Below are positions 33,484 through 33,557 of a stretch of DNA of 33,557 bases, in pieces. The DNA is taken from positions 1 to 33,557 of the forward strand of contig JAFPVP010000189.1 of assembly GCA_017412925.1 (NCBI GenBank), given 5' to 3'. Each line of letters opens with the position of its first letter. The stretch's first letter is position 1. Made by a program: the position numbers and the translations under genes. This DNA is from Selenomonadaceae bacterium (lineage in GTDB: Bacteria; Bacillota; Negativicutes; Selenomonadales; Selenomonadaceae). Under the pieces are notes generated by a model, which saw nothing but the letters and a program-made list of their open reading frames with translations, was not told the origin of the DNA and searched no databases.

Positions 33484-33557
33484 TGTCATTCTTCCTTTTG
33501 AATTTATCGCGCTTATTTCTAACAACGAATTCGACGCGGCGTTAAAACTTCCTGCAA

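Noticed and set aside
1-33557. CRISPR array, tRNA or rRNA
   Set aside because: No regularly spaced repeats and no clover-leaf or rRNA-like sequence was recognised on reading both strands.

Overview
The window looks like chromosome from a diderm Firmicute of the Negativicutes, probably Selenomonadaceae. Two lines of sequence support this. First, it carries a fused Kdo transferase / lipid A 4'-kinase (WaaA-LpxK), a lipopolysaccharide enzyme arrangement I associate with Negativicutes. Second, it has Firmicute-style signals: strong GGAGG ribosome binding sites, TTGnnn-N17-TAnnnT promoters, many TTG starts and T-tailed hairpin terminators. The species cannot be fixed from the sequence alone. No tRNA, rRNA, CRISPR array, prophage or intact insertion sequence was seen.

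Layout. 1-2362 (minus): an aromatic amino acid operon, aroF-type DAHP synthase then prephenate dehydrogenase, with a leader that holds a small ORF and a terminator hairpin. It runs into the start of what looks like a restriction-modification DNA methylase cut off by the window edge. 2363-3046: mostly gene-poor, with one small frameshifted gene. 3047-10348 (minus): a large hybrid sensor kinase, two tandem DUF4422 glycosyltransferase-like proteins and an FtsW/RodA-family protein. 10603-13212 (minus): rpsT, an LppM-like lipoprotein and putP. 13321-19242 (minus): a six-gene run of exported proteins (at least three with LPP20/FlgT-like domains, one TPR protein). 19371-20525 (minus): deoB. 20610-27839 (plus): two tandem diguanylate cyclases, an exported LPP20-like/C-type-lectin protein, and waaA-lpxK. 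27883-29634 (minus): a small membrane protein and a DUF2971 protein. 29808-31293 (plus): recA-recX. 31342-33483 (minus): a BamE-like exported protein and an EAL phosphodiesterase.

How it fits together. The window is dominated by envelope and signalling functions: LPS core assembly, surface-glycan-type transferases, SEDS cell-wall synthesis, and many exported proteins of unknown role. These sit beside a cyclic-di-GMP set (two cyclases without an inhibitory site, one phosphodiesterase with a dead GGDEF) and a multi-domain phosphorelay kinase. The best candidate for an undescribed system is the six-gene exported-protein operon at 13321-19242, with a possibly related lectin-tipped protein at 24478-25308. 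Another window-wide oddity is the near absence of GATC: only seven sites were found by eye in 33.5 kb.
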